Below are positions 1-7,243 of a DNA stretch of 64,000 nucleotides, in pieces. The notes below the pieces were generated by a model, which was not told the DNA's origin, ran no database searches, and saw nothing but the letters and a program-made list of their open reading frames with translations. The stretch spans positions 1-64,000 of the forward strand of contig JAERMQ010000002.1 in the NCBI GenBank assembly GCA_016844745.1. The letters run 5' to 3'. Every line of letters starts with the position of its first letter. Position 1 is the stretch's first letter. A program made the position numbers and the translations under genes. This DNA comes from Ignavibacteria bacterium. GTDB lineage: Bacteria; Bacteroidota; Ignavibacteria; Kapaibacteriales; UBA2268.

Positions 1-2
1 GC

Positions 3-326
3 TCATTTTTGTTCGGTGAAGTGGTTAAAATTGTTTAACTTATAATTTGTTATGACGTTTATAATTGCAATTTCATTTATTTTCACTGATTAAGGTATAT
101 AATAAAAATACAATGACCTTGAAATTTTATTTGTATGTCTGACTCTTAGTTCAAAAATTTCCTTTCTCAAATGTTTGGAAAGTGTCTGGGAAGGTAAATT
201 ATTATTATTTAACCATTCAATTAACTCATCAATGCTTGCTTTTATTTCGGCAATTTCATTTTCTTCCAATGAATCTAAAAAATTTAATAAATGGAATATT
301 TCCACTTTTAAGTTCAACAAATTCAA
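3..326 (-). pseudogene. HigB/Gp49-like RelE-family toxin, interrupted by an in-frame stop
   Basis: The reading frame from 326 gives 78 residues with the layout of HigB/phage Gp49-like mRNA interferases: a helical N-terminus (LLNFLDSLEENE), then a skLr..iFELRvrh..kisRsLYFYY core. It stops at TAA 90-92, but the same frame runs on without another stop to TGA 3-5 (..IAIINVI...LNHFTEQK-like end). The total is 107 codons, the usual family length. I infer a nonsense mutation in a once-complete toxin that would have cleaved ribosome-bound mRNA. The HigA-type antitoxin usually follows this gene and would lie outside the window. Family assignment is by motif pattern only. A still-active truncated product is unlikely, because the C-terminal strand that completes the fold is lost. 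Confidence 0.6.
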
Positions 327-493
327 AATTGAAGGAATCCATTTAACAAAAATTACCTATAATTAATATTTACGAACATAATTATTTTTTAACAGTTTTC
401 AAAATAATTTGACATTTTGAAATAATTTACATAATTTAGCTCAATAAAAGTAACTATCGGAAGGTTAAAAAAATTATCATGGAGGAGTAAGCC

Positions 494-526
494 ATGAAAC
501 GCTTTTTAGAGTGGACTCATTATTGA
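494..526 (+). other. tiny ORF with strong ribosome-binding site before the broken protease
   Basis: GGAGGAG at 481-487 lies seven bases before an ATG at 494 that opens only ten codons (MKRFLEWTHY) before TGA. Such a strong Shine-Dalgarno sequence in front of so short a frame suggests the first cistron of the decayed protease operon, truncated by deletion, or a leader peptide. I cannot assign a family. It is recorded because the protease remnant begins 57 bases downstream with its own GGATG-type site. Confidence 0.25.
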
Positions 527-583
527 TAATAAAATAAATTATCTTGATGTACGCTTAATAATTAAATTTTAAAAGGATGAATT

Positions 584-971
584 ATGGTAATGTTAAAGAA
601 AAAAGTTAAAGAAAAAAGTTAAGGTTTCGAATATAAGTAATAATGAAAAATATTTCGAAGCGGAATTTTGGATTGATACAGGAGCTTTATATTCGCTTAT
701 TCCTAATAATCTTTTGTAGTCAATTGGATTCGAACCGGAAACTACAAAAAATATCCAATTGGCGGATGGCAGGGTTGATAGGAAATTATTCGGGCATTGC
801 AGATTTGAAATTGAAGGCATTGACGAAAAACTTTTATGTCCGGTAATTGCCGGTTCAAATGATTCAATTTTACTTTTGGGAGCTACAGCCTTAGAGAATT
901 TTGCAGTCGAAGTTGATACGGTTAGTAAAACTCTTAATCCGGTTCTTGTTATTATTGCAGGATTTCATTAA
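584..971 (+). pseudogene. retropepsin-like (clan AA) aspartic protease, doubly broken
   Basis: A single-domain retropepsin-like protease is recognisable: FWIDTGALYSLIP carries the DTG catalytic triplet, and SILLLGATALENFAVEVD is the second conserved region with the family's LLG..AL..F pattern. Two lesions break it. The 13 bases at 593-605 are repeated exactly at 606-618 and shift the frame seven codons after the ATG at 584 (RBS AAAGGATG). An amber codon at 717-719 then lies between the catalytic strand and the flap. Removing one 13-mer copy joins the ATG to the protease frame. Intact relatives in this window are at 47217, 48438 and 62968. The gene is therefore inactive as written. Confidence 0.75.
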
Positions 972-1051
972 ATTGTTGAAGTTTAATTATTAACTTTTAA
1001 TTTTCTAAAATATTCCCTAAATTAATTCGTAAATAAGAAAGGAGGTATTTT

Positions 1052-1260
1052 ATGTATATGCTAGTTGAAGTATTAGACAATAAAGTTTCTTATTTTAAGG
1101 AATTACTTCAAAATTATTCTTTCGTAAAAAAACCGAACAATTAAGTTAAAAGTTCGGAACCTTTTTTTATGATTTATATGATTCCGTTGATTATGTAAAT
1201 CAAGCCAAAAAAGGTTTAGTTCAGCCAAGAGATGCAAAAGAGTTTTTGAATGCCTTATAA
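1052..1260 (+). pseudogene. small antitoxin-like gene with homopolymer frameshifts
   Basis: A strong AAAGGAGG site (1038-1045) precedes ATG 1052, but the frame closes after 30 codons. A second stretch in another frame (YDLYDSVDYVNQAKKG then LVQPRDAKEFLNAL, ending TAA 1258-1260) reads like the conserved C-terminus of short antitoxin-like proteins of Bacteroidota and Ignavibacteria. Removing one A from the A7 run at 1126-1132 and one T from the T7 run at 1162-1168 gives one continuous 68-residue frame. An ATG (1250) overlapping its stop would be the usual place for a partner toxin, but that frame is not open. The family is recalled by pattern, not by search. Confidence 0.45.
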
Positions 1261-1385
1261 AGTTACCAATTAAAAATAAACTTACTATTATCATTAATAG
1301 AAAATTCTTGAATTATAAAAATGAAAGATTAATGTAAGCACTTTTGTATTCTCAAACCGCAGCTTGGGAACAAGGAGAAAAAACT

Positions 1386-1523
1386 ATGAAAACTCTATTC
1401 TTTTTTATCTGTTTATTCTTTTATTTTTTTTCACAAATGCAAGCTCAGTGGCTTTCTTTTAATTATTTTGATAAGATGATTACTAATTTCCCAAATTTTA
1501 CAAAATTGATATTTCAAATTTGA
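1386..1523 (+). CDS. short secreted-protein remnant
   Basis: The frame encodes 45 residues, of which the first 21 form a textbook signal peptide (MKTLFFFICLFFYFFSQMQA, cleavage before QW). It carries a GGAG-type ribosome site (AAGGAGAAAAA) just upstream. Only about 25 residues follow before TGA, and a further short open stretch with a GVHLEVGIKFENE-like end lies in another frame to about 1570. The likeliest reading is the N-terminal remnant of a larger secreted protein. A genuine tiny exported peptide cannot be excluded. No domain is recognised. Confidence 0.35.
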   Translation: MKTLFFFICLFFYFFSQMQAQWLSFNYFDKMITNFPNFTKLIFQI

Positions 1524-1591
1524 ATCAAGGAGTTCATTTAGAAGTAGGAATAAAATTCGAAAATGAATAAAATATTAGAATTTGCGACCTT

Positions 1592-1628
1592 AGCGAGCTT
1601 TGCGTGAAATAATCTCTCGCAAAGCTCG
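1592..1628. repeat. 12-bp inverted repeat of the GCGAGCTTTGCG family
   Basis: GCGAGCTTTGCG at 1592-1603 is exactly mirrored by CGCAAAGCTCGC at 1617-1628 around a 13-base loop. It lies alone in the 250 bases before the WD40 gene, so it is not an obvious terminator. Related CGCAAAG..GCTAAG sequences recur at 25295-25369, which marks it as a dispersed repeat type. Confidence 0.7.
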
Positions 1629-1770
1629 CAGAGAAAATATTTCTCAAGCCAGATTTTCATGCAGTCTTCTCTTTAATAGTCAGATAGAACATCATAAATA
1701 ATAAAATATTATTCACTCTTACAATAAATTAAACAATCATACGAAAAGAATAAATTACTATGGAGGCATT

Positions 1771-3021
1771 TTGAAAATTTCATATACGATTTCTTTATTA
1801 TTTGTCATTTCTTTTTTCGTTTTTACATCCAATCTTTCAGCCCAGAATGATACGATAAAAACTCTTTATGGTCACACCAATGCTGTTACTACAGTTGCTT
1901 TCAGTCCAAATGGCAGAATACTTGCAAGCGGTAGCGCCGACCGCACAATCAAACTTTGGAATACAACAACATGGGAATTAATCAGAACCATTCCAACTTA
2001 TGTCGGTGTGCTGGAATTAGATTTCAGTCCCGATGGAACAAAATTAATCAGCTCAAATAATGATACGGCTCTTCGTTTGTGGGATGTCTATTCAGGAGCA
2101 TTAATCAGAACCTTTTCTTCAGGTTATTCGATTAATTGGTCTGTTGCTTATAGCCCCGACGGAACAAAGATTGCCACCGGTAAATGGAATAATAAAATTG
2201 TTATATGGGATGTTAATTCAGGCGATACAATAAGAACTATTCTTGGTCATTCAAACACGGTCTATTCTTTATCATTCAACCTAAGCGGCGGATACCTTGT
2301 TAGCGGAAGCAGCGACAGCATTGTAAAATTATGGGATGTTAATACAGGTGCGCTTATTAGAACTTTTTGGGGACATACCGGACATGTAAAAACAGTAAAG
2401 ATTGCTTCTAATGGAGAAAATATAATAAGCGGTAGCAACGATGGGACAATAAAAATATGGAATATAATGTACGGGAATTTAGCAAAAACTATTGAAGGTT
2501 ATTCCGGTTTCGTAAATTCAATTGCAGTCAGTAAAGACGGCAGCAAAATAATTAGCGGATATTCCGATAGTACTGTTAAAATCTGGGATAAAAACAATGG
2601 CGAGCTTATAAAGACATATCATGGACATTCTCATATTGTCAACTCGGTTGCAATAAGCTCCGATGAAAAGTTAATTGCAAGCGGTAGCAATGATTCATCG
2701 ATTAAAATATGGAAGGGACCAGGACCGTCCCGAGTAATTGCTCTTCCTGTTATTTATAATACTGAGATATTAAAATTACAACCGAATCCAGTACTCAATC
2801 AATGTGTCATTCAAATCTTTATTGATAAACCATCGATTGTAAATCTATCAATTATCAATGCACTCGGCATCGAAGTTACAAGAATACTCAATAATGTCTA
2901 TTTTGAACAAAGAAGAAAATTTTTCACTTTCAATGCTGACAATTATGCACCAGGTCTATATTTTTGCTCCCTGAGAACAGATGGTTTTATTAAGACTGAG
3001 AAGTTTGTTTTAGTAAAATAA
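1771..3021 (+). CDS. secreted seven-bladed WD40 propeller with type IX-like sorting domain
   Basis: This 416-residue exported protein begins with a signal peptide (residues 1-24, ending LSAQ). Seven WD repeats follow, each ending in the pattern [LI]W[DN]...G.LIRT, including LWDVYSGALIRTF and IWDKNNGELIKTY; together they predict a closed seven-bladed propeller to about residue 330. The last 85 residues (LQPNPV...GLYFCSLRTDGFIKTEKFVLVK) form a type IX secretion sorting domain. The start is TTG at 1771: GGAGG sits at 1762-1766, and the overlapping ATG at 1760 is out of frame and closes within five codons. WD40 propellers bind proteins; the partner here is unknown. It stands alone, without an operon partner. 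Confidence 0.85.
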   Translation: MKISYTISLLFVISFFVFTSNLSAQNDTIKTLYGHTNAVTTVAFSPNGRILASGSADRTIKLWNTTTWELIRTIPTYVGVLELDFSPDGTKLISSNNDTALRLWDVYSGALIRTFSSGYSINWSVAYSPDGTKIATGKWNNKIVIWDVNSGDTIRTILGHSNTVYSLSFNLSGGYLVSGSSDSIVKLWDVNTGALIRTFWGHTGHVKTVKIASNGENIISGSNDGTIKIWNIMYGNLAKTIEGYSGFVNSIAVSKDGSKIISGYSDSTVKIWDKNNGELIKTYHGHSHIVNSVAISSDEKLIASGSNDSSIKIWKGPGPSRVIALPVIYNTEILKLQPNPVLNQCVIQIFIDKPSIVNLSIINALGIEVTRILNNVYFEQRRKFFTFNADNYAPGLYFCSLRTDGFIKTEKFVLVK

Positions 3022-3049
3022 TAGATAATAGTTTTATTCATGGTTATCA

Positions 3050-3075
3050 TCAAACAGACAAGGATGTCTGTTTGA
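3050..3075. terminator. hairpin after the WD40 gene
   Basis: TCAAACAGACA (3050-3060) pairs perfectly with TGTCTGTTTGA (3065-3075) over a four-base loop, 29 bases after the WD40 stop. No T-tract follows, so it may be a 3' mRNA-stabilising hairpin or a dispersed repeat, not a strict intrinsic terminator. From here to about 3540 I see no credible gene. Confidence 0.5.
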
Positions 3076-3542
3076 ACTTACCTTTGTATAACCTGACTTC
3101 ATTTTATCATTTGTAAATTTGCTATAAATATCTTAATTTTGAAGATTGTGATTTGGGTTATTTTGAATAAATGATTTTTCAAAATACATCCAGAGTTTTT
3201 GTAACCAAAATAAGGGAGATTAAAATGCTTAATTACCTTTTCTTCGAGGCAGTATTTCTGCTAATTGTTCCTTTGCCGGATTCAGTGAATTCGTTATTTT
3301 CATCAATTTCTTCAATCTCTTCCTCCTCCAAATCCAAGCAATCCCAATCAATGCATCGGATGATGCTGCTTTGTAAGCAAAACCATAAATAATCCCTAAT
3401 CAAATTTTTTATTTTTTTATACAGTCATTTTGATTGTATTCATTTATTGTTCGTAAAATTCCGTCTTATTTCAACGGAAGGACATATTTGAATATTAGTC
3501 ATTTTGAATTTCAAAGGTTTTATTATTTTCATTAGAATTGTT

Positions 3543-4145
3543 ATGGATATACTAATATTAATCAGTTTAATTTCAACATTCCTGTTTTCTCTTAGCGCTG
3601 CAATTAGCGCTATAAGGAAAAGATTTGACTTAATAGGAATTTTCTTTATCAGCTTTCTATCCGGTACAGGCGGTGGAATTCTTCGGGATATTTTGCTTGG
3701 GAAATACCCGATTACATGTGTACAAGACCCAAAGTTTGCTTTAGCTACCATCTTAGCATCTTTTACAACCATTTTATTCAAAATAAAGAAAATGAAGCAG
3801 TTTAAAGCTTTCATAATGTTTGATAGTCTGGGATTAGGCTCTGCAACCGTTCTAGGTGTTCAGAAAGCTTTGAATTCCGATATAAATCCGTACATGGCAA
3901 TATTATTTGGTGTGATTAGCGCTTGCTTCGGAAGTGTAGTTAGGGATTTATTATGCAACGAGACACCTCTCCTATTTAAGGAAGAACTTTACGCTACCGT
4001 TTCAATTATTGGCAGCATTTTTTATATAATAATGATTTTTTTAGGGTTGGATATAATCCTTGCCTCACTGCTCAGTGTAGGAATCATTTTTATCTTAAGA
4101 ATGGTGTCGGTAAAATATAAATTGGTTCTACCAAAAATCAGATAA
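3543..4145 (+). CDS. TRIC-family (UPF0126) cation channel-like membrane protein
   Basis: This small integral membrane protein has the two-fold repeated architecture of the bacterial TRIC/UPF0126 family (YicG, YvgT). The first half contains GTGGGILRDILLG and the second half FGSVVRDLLCNETPL, the paired glycine-rich hinge motifs of the family, with about seven hydrophobic helices. Members studied conduct monovalent cations. I chose ATG 3543, which begins right at the first helix (MDILILISL), over TTG 3504, which would add 13 residues. Neither start has a strong ribosome site. The product is about 200 residues, normal for the family. It is flanked by repeats and decayed toxin-antitoxin genes, which give no functional hint. 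Confidence 0.8.
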   Translation: MDILILISLISTFLFSLSAAISAIRKRFDLIGIFFISFLSGTGGGILRDILLGKYPITCVQDPKFALATILASFTTILFKIKKMKQFKAFIMFDSLGLGSATVLGVQKALNSDINPYMAILFGVISACFGSVVRDLLCNETPLLFKEELYATVSIIGSIFYIIMIFLGLDIILASLLSVGIIFILRMVSVKYKLVLPKIR

Positions 4146-4175
4146 TTTCAAACTAAAATATATGAAAGGCAAAAA

Positions 4176-4397
4176 ATGTTCAGAGAAGTAATTTTGCTCA
4201 ACAGCAATGAATTAGTAATAACAATACCCCCGGAGTATTTGAATAAATATTTGGAAATCTTTGTAATACCGGTTGAAAATGAAAATCAAAAGTCTAATTT
4301 CAATAAACGGGAACAAATCGAAGAATGTCTCGACCCAAATTAGTTAGAACCATTTTTAAATGACATAAAAAGAAATGACATTAATGCGAATGTATGA
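4176..4397 (+). pseudogene. small antitoxin-like gene with in-frame amber codon
   Basis: The ATG at 4176 opens 55 codons (MFREVILLNSNELVITIPP...) with the strand-rich N-terminus of AbrB-like or plasmid-type antitoxins and an IPPEYLNKYLEI segment. TAG at 4341-4343 interrupts it, and the same frame continues LEPFLNDIKRNDINANV to TGA 4395-4397. The join at DPN*LEPF reads smoothly, so a single nonsense mutation is the simplest explanation. No toxin frame follows directly. The antitoxin label rests on size, composition and neighbourhood only. Confidence 0.4.
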
Positions 4398-4463
4398 ATC
4401 CTCTCAATAGCTCTTGGATTTGATTTCTATATTTGATTCTTTATGGAAATATTTTAAAAAGGA

Positions 4464-4539
4464 GAATGTCATTCAGACGTAGTGAAGATTCCAGTCCCAG
4501 TGCGGTTTATGGATTCTGAATCACATTCTGAATGACATT
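4464..4539. repeat. dispersed palindromic repeat, family A (degenerate copy)
   Basis: GAATGTCATTCAGACGTAG...GAATCACATTCTGAATGACATT is an imperfect inverted repeat of the family seen in better form at 13145-13216, 45541-45616 and 55406-55491. Arms carry TGTCATTC / GAATGACA ends and a GTGAAGA-type inner segment. It fills the gap between the amber-broken gene and the HEPN gene. Confidence 0.7.
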
Positions 4540-4651
4540 TTTCATAAGTCCCAAATAGTAAATTATTTTATTTTAGATTATTATTTTTTGACATTTTCTG
4601 GAGTAATTAATTTAATAAATAATAAACTCTCGTAATACTCGTCGAATTAAT

Positions 4652-5043
4652 ATGACAAAATCAGAACATATTGATTATTGGATTAAGTCTGCTGAATTTG
4701 ATTATGATGTCTTCAATACTTTATACTCAAATGGTAAATATGTCCATGCCATGTTTATTGCTCATTTAATGATAGAAAAAATTATCAAGGCGCATTGGGT
4801 TAAAGATAATGAAACAAGTTTTCCACCTAAAGTACATAATTTAATTTTTTTGCTCAGACAAACTAAATTAGATTTGAGTGTTGAAACTTTAGTTTTTGTG
4901 CTAAATTTAATGATTTTCAGATCCAGGGTAGGTATCCTGATTATCAATTTAATTTATATAAAATATTAAATAAAGATTTTGTAGATTCAATCATTCCTAA
5001 ATTCGAAAGTTTAAGACAATGCTTACTCGAAAAGATAGCTTAA
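4652..5043 (+). pseudogene. HEPN-domain protein (HEPN/MNT pair), frameshifted
   Basis: Residues 1-85 match HEPN proteins of the HEPN/MNT toxin-antitoxin class (YWIKSAEFDYDVF, then AHLMIEKIIKAHWV and PPKVHNLIFLLRQ). In the written frame the protein then degenerates and ends at 4969. Reading one frame back after the T run at 4906-4908 restores the expected end (NDFQIQGRYPDYQFNLYK and so on, to EKIA) and terminates at TAA 5041-5043. A single lost T in TTTT explains it. The restored gene would overlap the MNT start by 25 bases, as is usual for this pair. HEPN members are typically ribonucleases; the truncated form lacks the last helices. Confidence 0.75.
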
Positions 5044-5336
5044 TCTATGCAAAAGATTTTGTTAATAGAATATTGTCAAAAGGCATTCACCTGAAAACTG
5101 CAATGTTATTTGGTTCTTATGCTACGGGCAATCAAAACGAAAATTCCGATTTGGATATTTTATTAGTGGCTGATGGTTTCACTGGGTTAGGTTTTATCGA
5201 TATAGCTCCATTTGCACGTGAACTTACTGAATTTTATTACATACAGGTTAAAACCTACCCTACTCAATTATATGAAAATGGAGACCCATTTATTGAGGAA
5301 ATTAACAAGACTAGTATTAACTTGCTAGTCAATTGA
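5019..5336 (+). CDS. MNT-type minimal nucleotidyltransferase (HEPN/MNT antitoxin)
   Basis: This 105-residue nucleotidyltransferase has the complete pol-beta core motif: GSYATG at residues 32-37, then SDLDILLV with metal-binding D44 and D46. In characterised HEPN/MNT pairs the MNT protein neutralises the HEPN ribonuclease, in some cases by AMPylating it. The ATG lies inside the restored end of the HEPN frame, so the two were translationally coupled. Here the antitoxin is intact while the toxin is broken, the order of loss expected when a toxin is inactivated first. The length is normal. Confidence 0.8.
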   Translation: MLTRKDSLIYAKDFVNRILSKGIHLKTAMLFGSYATGNQNENSDLDILLVADGFTGLGFIDIAPFARELTEFYYIQVKTYPTQLYENGDPFIEEINKTSINLLVN

Positions 5337-5380
5337 TTGAGATTTCTTATTTATATCAATTTAGTATTTTAAGATGTTAA

Positions 5381-5412
5381 ACTGTCATTCCTGCATCCAC
5401 AGGAATGACAGT
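5381..5412. terminator. perfect 13-bp hairpin between convergent genes (repeat family B)
   Basis: ACTGTCATTCCTG (5381-5393) and CAGGAATGACAGT (5400-5412) form a perfect stem with a six-base loop. It lies between the MNT gene and the convergent gene at 5424, where it may terminate both. The same TGTCATTCCTG core recurs at 25134, 26468, 26780 and 52970, so it is also a dispersed repeat. Confidence 0.65.
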
Positions 5413-5423
5413 TAATTATTTTA

Positions 5424-6098
5424 CTAATTCCCCAACATCCTAAGAAAAGAATCAGTCCCATCCCATAACATAAAGCGTGCAACAGCGACTTTCTTATTCA
5501 TTTCCGGGTCCAATTCCTTCATGAATTGCCTGAATTTCAACATCTTACCGAAACCATTGCCATGCTTTTCTTTCATAGCTTTCAATTCTTCCTGATTTTT
5601 TTCCTTCCAATCGGAAAAGATGTTCTTCACTTCTTCCTTCCAGACTTCCACAACCGGTTTGGCGACTTGTCCTATTTCTATCAAAGTAGATTTATATTTC
5701 TCTGCGAGAGGTTTTAATTGCTCACCGAGTTTCTTCATTGCATCTCTATGCTGCTGAACAACCTCTTTGAATTGCCCGGTGTCTTCTTCGCCGGATTGTC
5801 GCTTTGCCCTTAATTGCTCCCTTTCAACTGCGAATTTCTCATTCAATGTTGCGGCTTGTTTTCGTAAATCATTCAGTTTGCTTAAATCTTCTGCTGACAT
5901 TGCGCCATCTAACTTTGCCTTCCATTTCGAAAGGTCGGGTATTATTGTATTTCTTGCAAAATCGGCTATGTTCTGCTTAAGTTCAGTAAAACATTTTCCA
6001 TTCGGTTGAGCGTAAGTTATTTGATAAACAAACGCCAGGGCTATGATTGCAAATATTGTTATGGCAGCGGTTAATTTTAAGTTTTTTGTTGTTTTCAT
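5424..6098 (-). CDS. exported helical protein of unknown function, possibly Spy/CpxP-like
   Basis: The start is set at ATG 6098 because GAGGAAGC lies just upstream and a signal peptide follows at once (MKTTKNLKLTAAITIFAIIA, cleavage near YAQ). The mature part of about 190 residues is almost all charged helix (DLRKQAATLNEKFAVEREQLRAK style), like periplasmic Spy/CpxP/LTXXQ chaperone-type proteins, but I see no exact LTxxQ motif. The end FMLWDGTDSFLRMLGN is hydrophobic. A longer frame to 6182 would add 28 residues before the signal peptide and is less likely. No operon partner is seen. The 265 bases before it hold nothing I can support. Confidence 0.6.
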   Translation of the reverse strand: MKTTKNLKLTAAITIFAIIALAFVYQITYAQPNGKCFTELKQNIADFARNTIIPDLSKWKAKLDGAMSAEDLSKLNDLRKQAATLNEKFAVEREQLRAKRQSGEEDTGQFKEVVQQHRDAMKKLGEQLKPLAEKYKSTLIEIGQVAKPVVEVWKEEVKNIFSDWKEKNQEELKAMKEKHGNGFGKMLKFRQFMKELDPEMNKKVAVARFMLWDGTDSFLRMLGN

Positions 6099-6363
6099 TG
6101 CTTCCTCATTTTCAAAAGTGAAAATCATGTCTATCTGCTTAGACAATTTGAGTTGGATAAGGTTTAATGGATATAAAAACAAGTGTCTGATTTTTTAATG
6201 CAGAAAATATGTGAATTATATAACTTATTTCATAAATTATATAACATAGAAGGAAGTAAATTAAGTAATATTGCACTAATATATTTTTTAGACAAAGCAA
6301 ATCAAAATAACAGGGTAGCCGAAAACTGAATAGAGTAGGCAATAATTAATAAAGGAAAGATTA

Positions 6364-6942
6364 ATGAGAATCATTAAATATTTTACAATTGCTTTTGCGT
6401 TACTTTTTTCATCTTTGAATATAAGTATGGCACAAACTACGAATAGTTCAGAGGCTGATTTACTAACTAAACAGTTGCAGACTGAATCCTACAGTGCTCA
6501 GCAATTAAGAACGGCTGCCGCGCCTCAGGTAATCAAGGGGAAAGATGAAAATGGCGATTTTGAAATGACCATCACTCAAACTAATTTGAGGTCGAAAAAA
6601 GGTGCAGCAAACATTACAACGGTTGTATTCAAACAAAATGGTAAAAGTGAATCTCATTCTATCGCTGATGCAGGTGAAACCGTCTTAAAAATAGAAAGTG
6701 GAAAAGTCCTTAAATCCGCTGCAAAAGGAAGACCGGCAAGACTTGCTAAATGTATCGCAAGTTTTGTAAAGGGTGGCGGAGCTGGTAGTTGTGCTACATG
6801 CTTTAATTCAATTAAAGGTTGTTCCGGCAGCACTTGGTATGGATACATATTTTGTGTTGGCGGTAAATTAGCCAGTAACACTTGCAAACCTTGTGTTTCA
6901 AGTGCCAGCAGTCTCATTAAATGCTTAAAGAATGCTTGGTAA
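6364..6942 (+). CDS. secreted eight-cysteine peptide precursor
   Basis: This 192-residue protein has a signal peptide (residues 1-23, ending MAQ), a polar middle region with no cysteine (24-129), and a compact C-terminal segment (130-192) with eight cysteines at 130, 143, 146, 153, 164, 174, 177 and 187, including CATC and CKPC pairs, rich in Gly, Ser and small residues. A basic stretch KGRPARLAK just before the first cysteine could be a processing site. The layout (leader, pro-region, disulfide-rich tail) resembles bacteriocin precursors such as the halocin C8 type, but I cannot claim homology. It stands alone: no maturation or export genes flank it. The ribosome site is a weak AAAGGAAAG. 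Confidence 0.6.
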   Translation: MRIIKYFTIAFALLFSSLNISMAQTTNSSEADLLTKQLQTESYSAQQLRTAAAPQVIKGKDENGDFEMTITQTNLRSKKGAANITTVVFKQNGKSESHSIADAGETVLKIESGKVLKSAAKGRPARLAKCIASFVKGGGAGSCATCFNSIKGCSGSTWYGYIFCVGGKLASNTCKPCVSSASSLIKCLKNAW

Positions 6943-7243
6943 TATTAGATTGATTGAAATTCTCAAAAAAATAATTATCCAAAAGGGTTTTGCAATTTAC
7001 AAAGCCCATTTGGAAATTATAATAAATACTTCAATAATTTTACGAAAATGAATACAATGAAACGATGTTAATTCAGAACCTCATTTAAAGTAATTGAATT
7101 CAAAACTACGAATCAAATTCACAATTTATAGGTAAGGAATTCCGGATTCATTTTTTTCTTATTAAAAGTGATAAAGGATGTTTGATAAAACCCATCAAAA
7201 AATAAACACATAAATTTATAATAATCTTAAGATTTTTCGGAAA
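6943..7243. other. 301-base gap with no recognisable feature
   Basis: Both strands were read for reading frames, hairpins and the repeat families found elsewhere in the window, and none was found. It must hold the promoter of the 7244-9850 pair, but no convincing promoter match is visible. Confidence 0.5.

Noticed and set aside
3171-3392. A 73-residue plus-strand frame ending in a Ser/Lys-rich tail.
   Set aside because: No ribosome site, no recognisable domain, low-complexity composition, and the start lies in AT-rich DNA.
717-4343. In-frame TAG in two small genes might mean amber recoding.
   Set aside because: TAG is used as a normal terminal stop (for example at 9848-9850), core genes have no internal TAG, and the same genes carry frameshifts too. 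Decay explains the data better.
1126-4908. Frameshifts at homopolymers could be long-read sequencing errors.
   Set aside because: Not fully excluded for 1126, 1162 and 4906, but the 13-bp duplication and nonsense codons are not that kind of error, and core genes with many homopolymers are unbroken.
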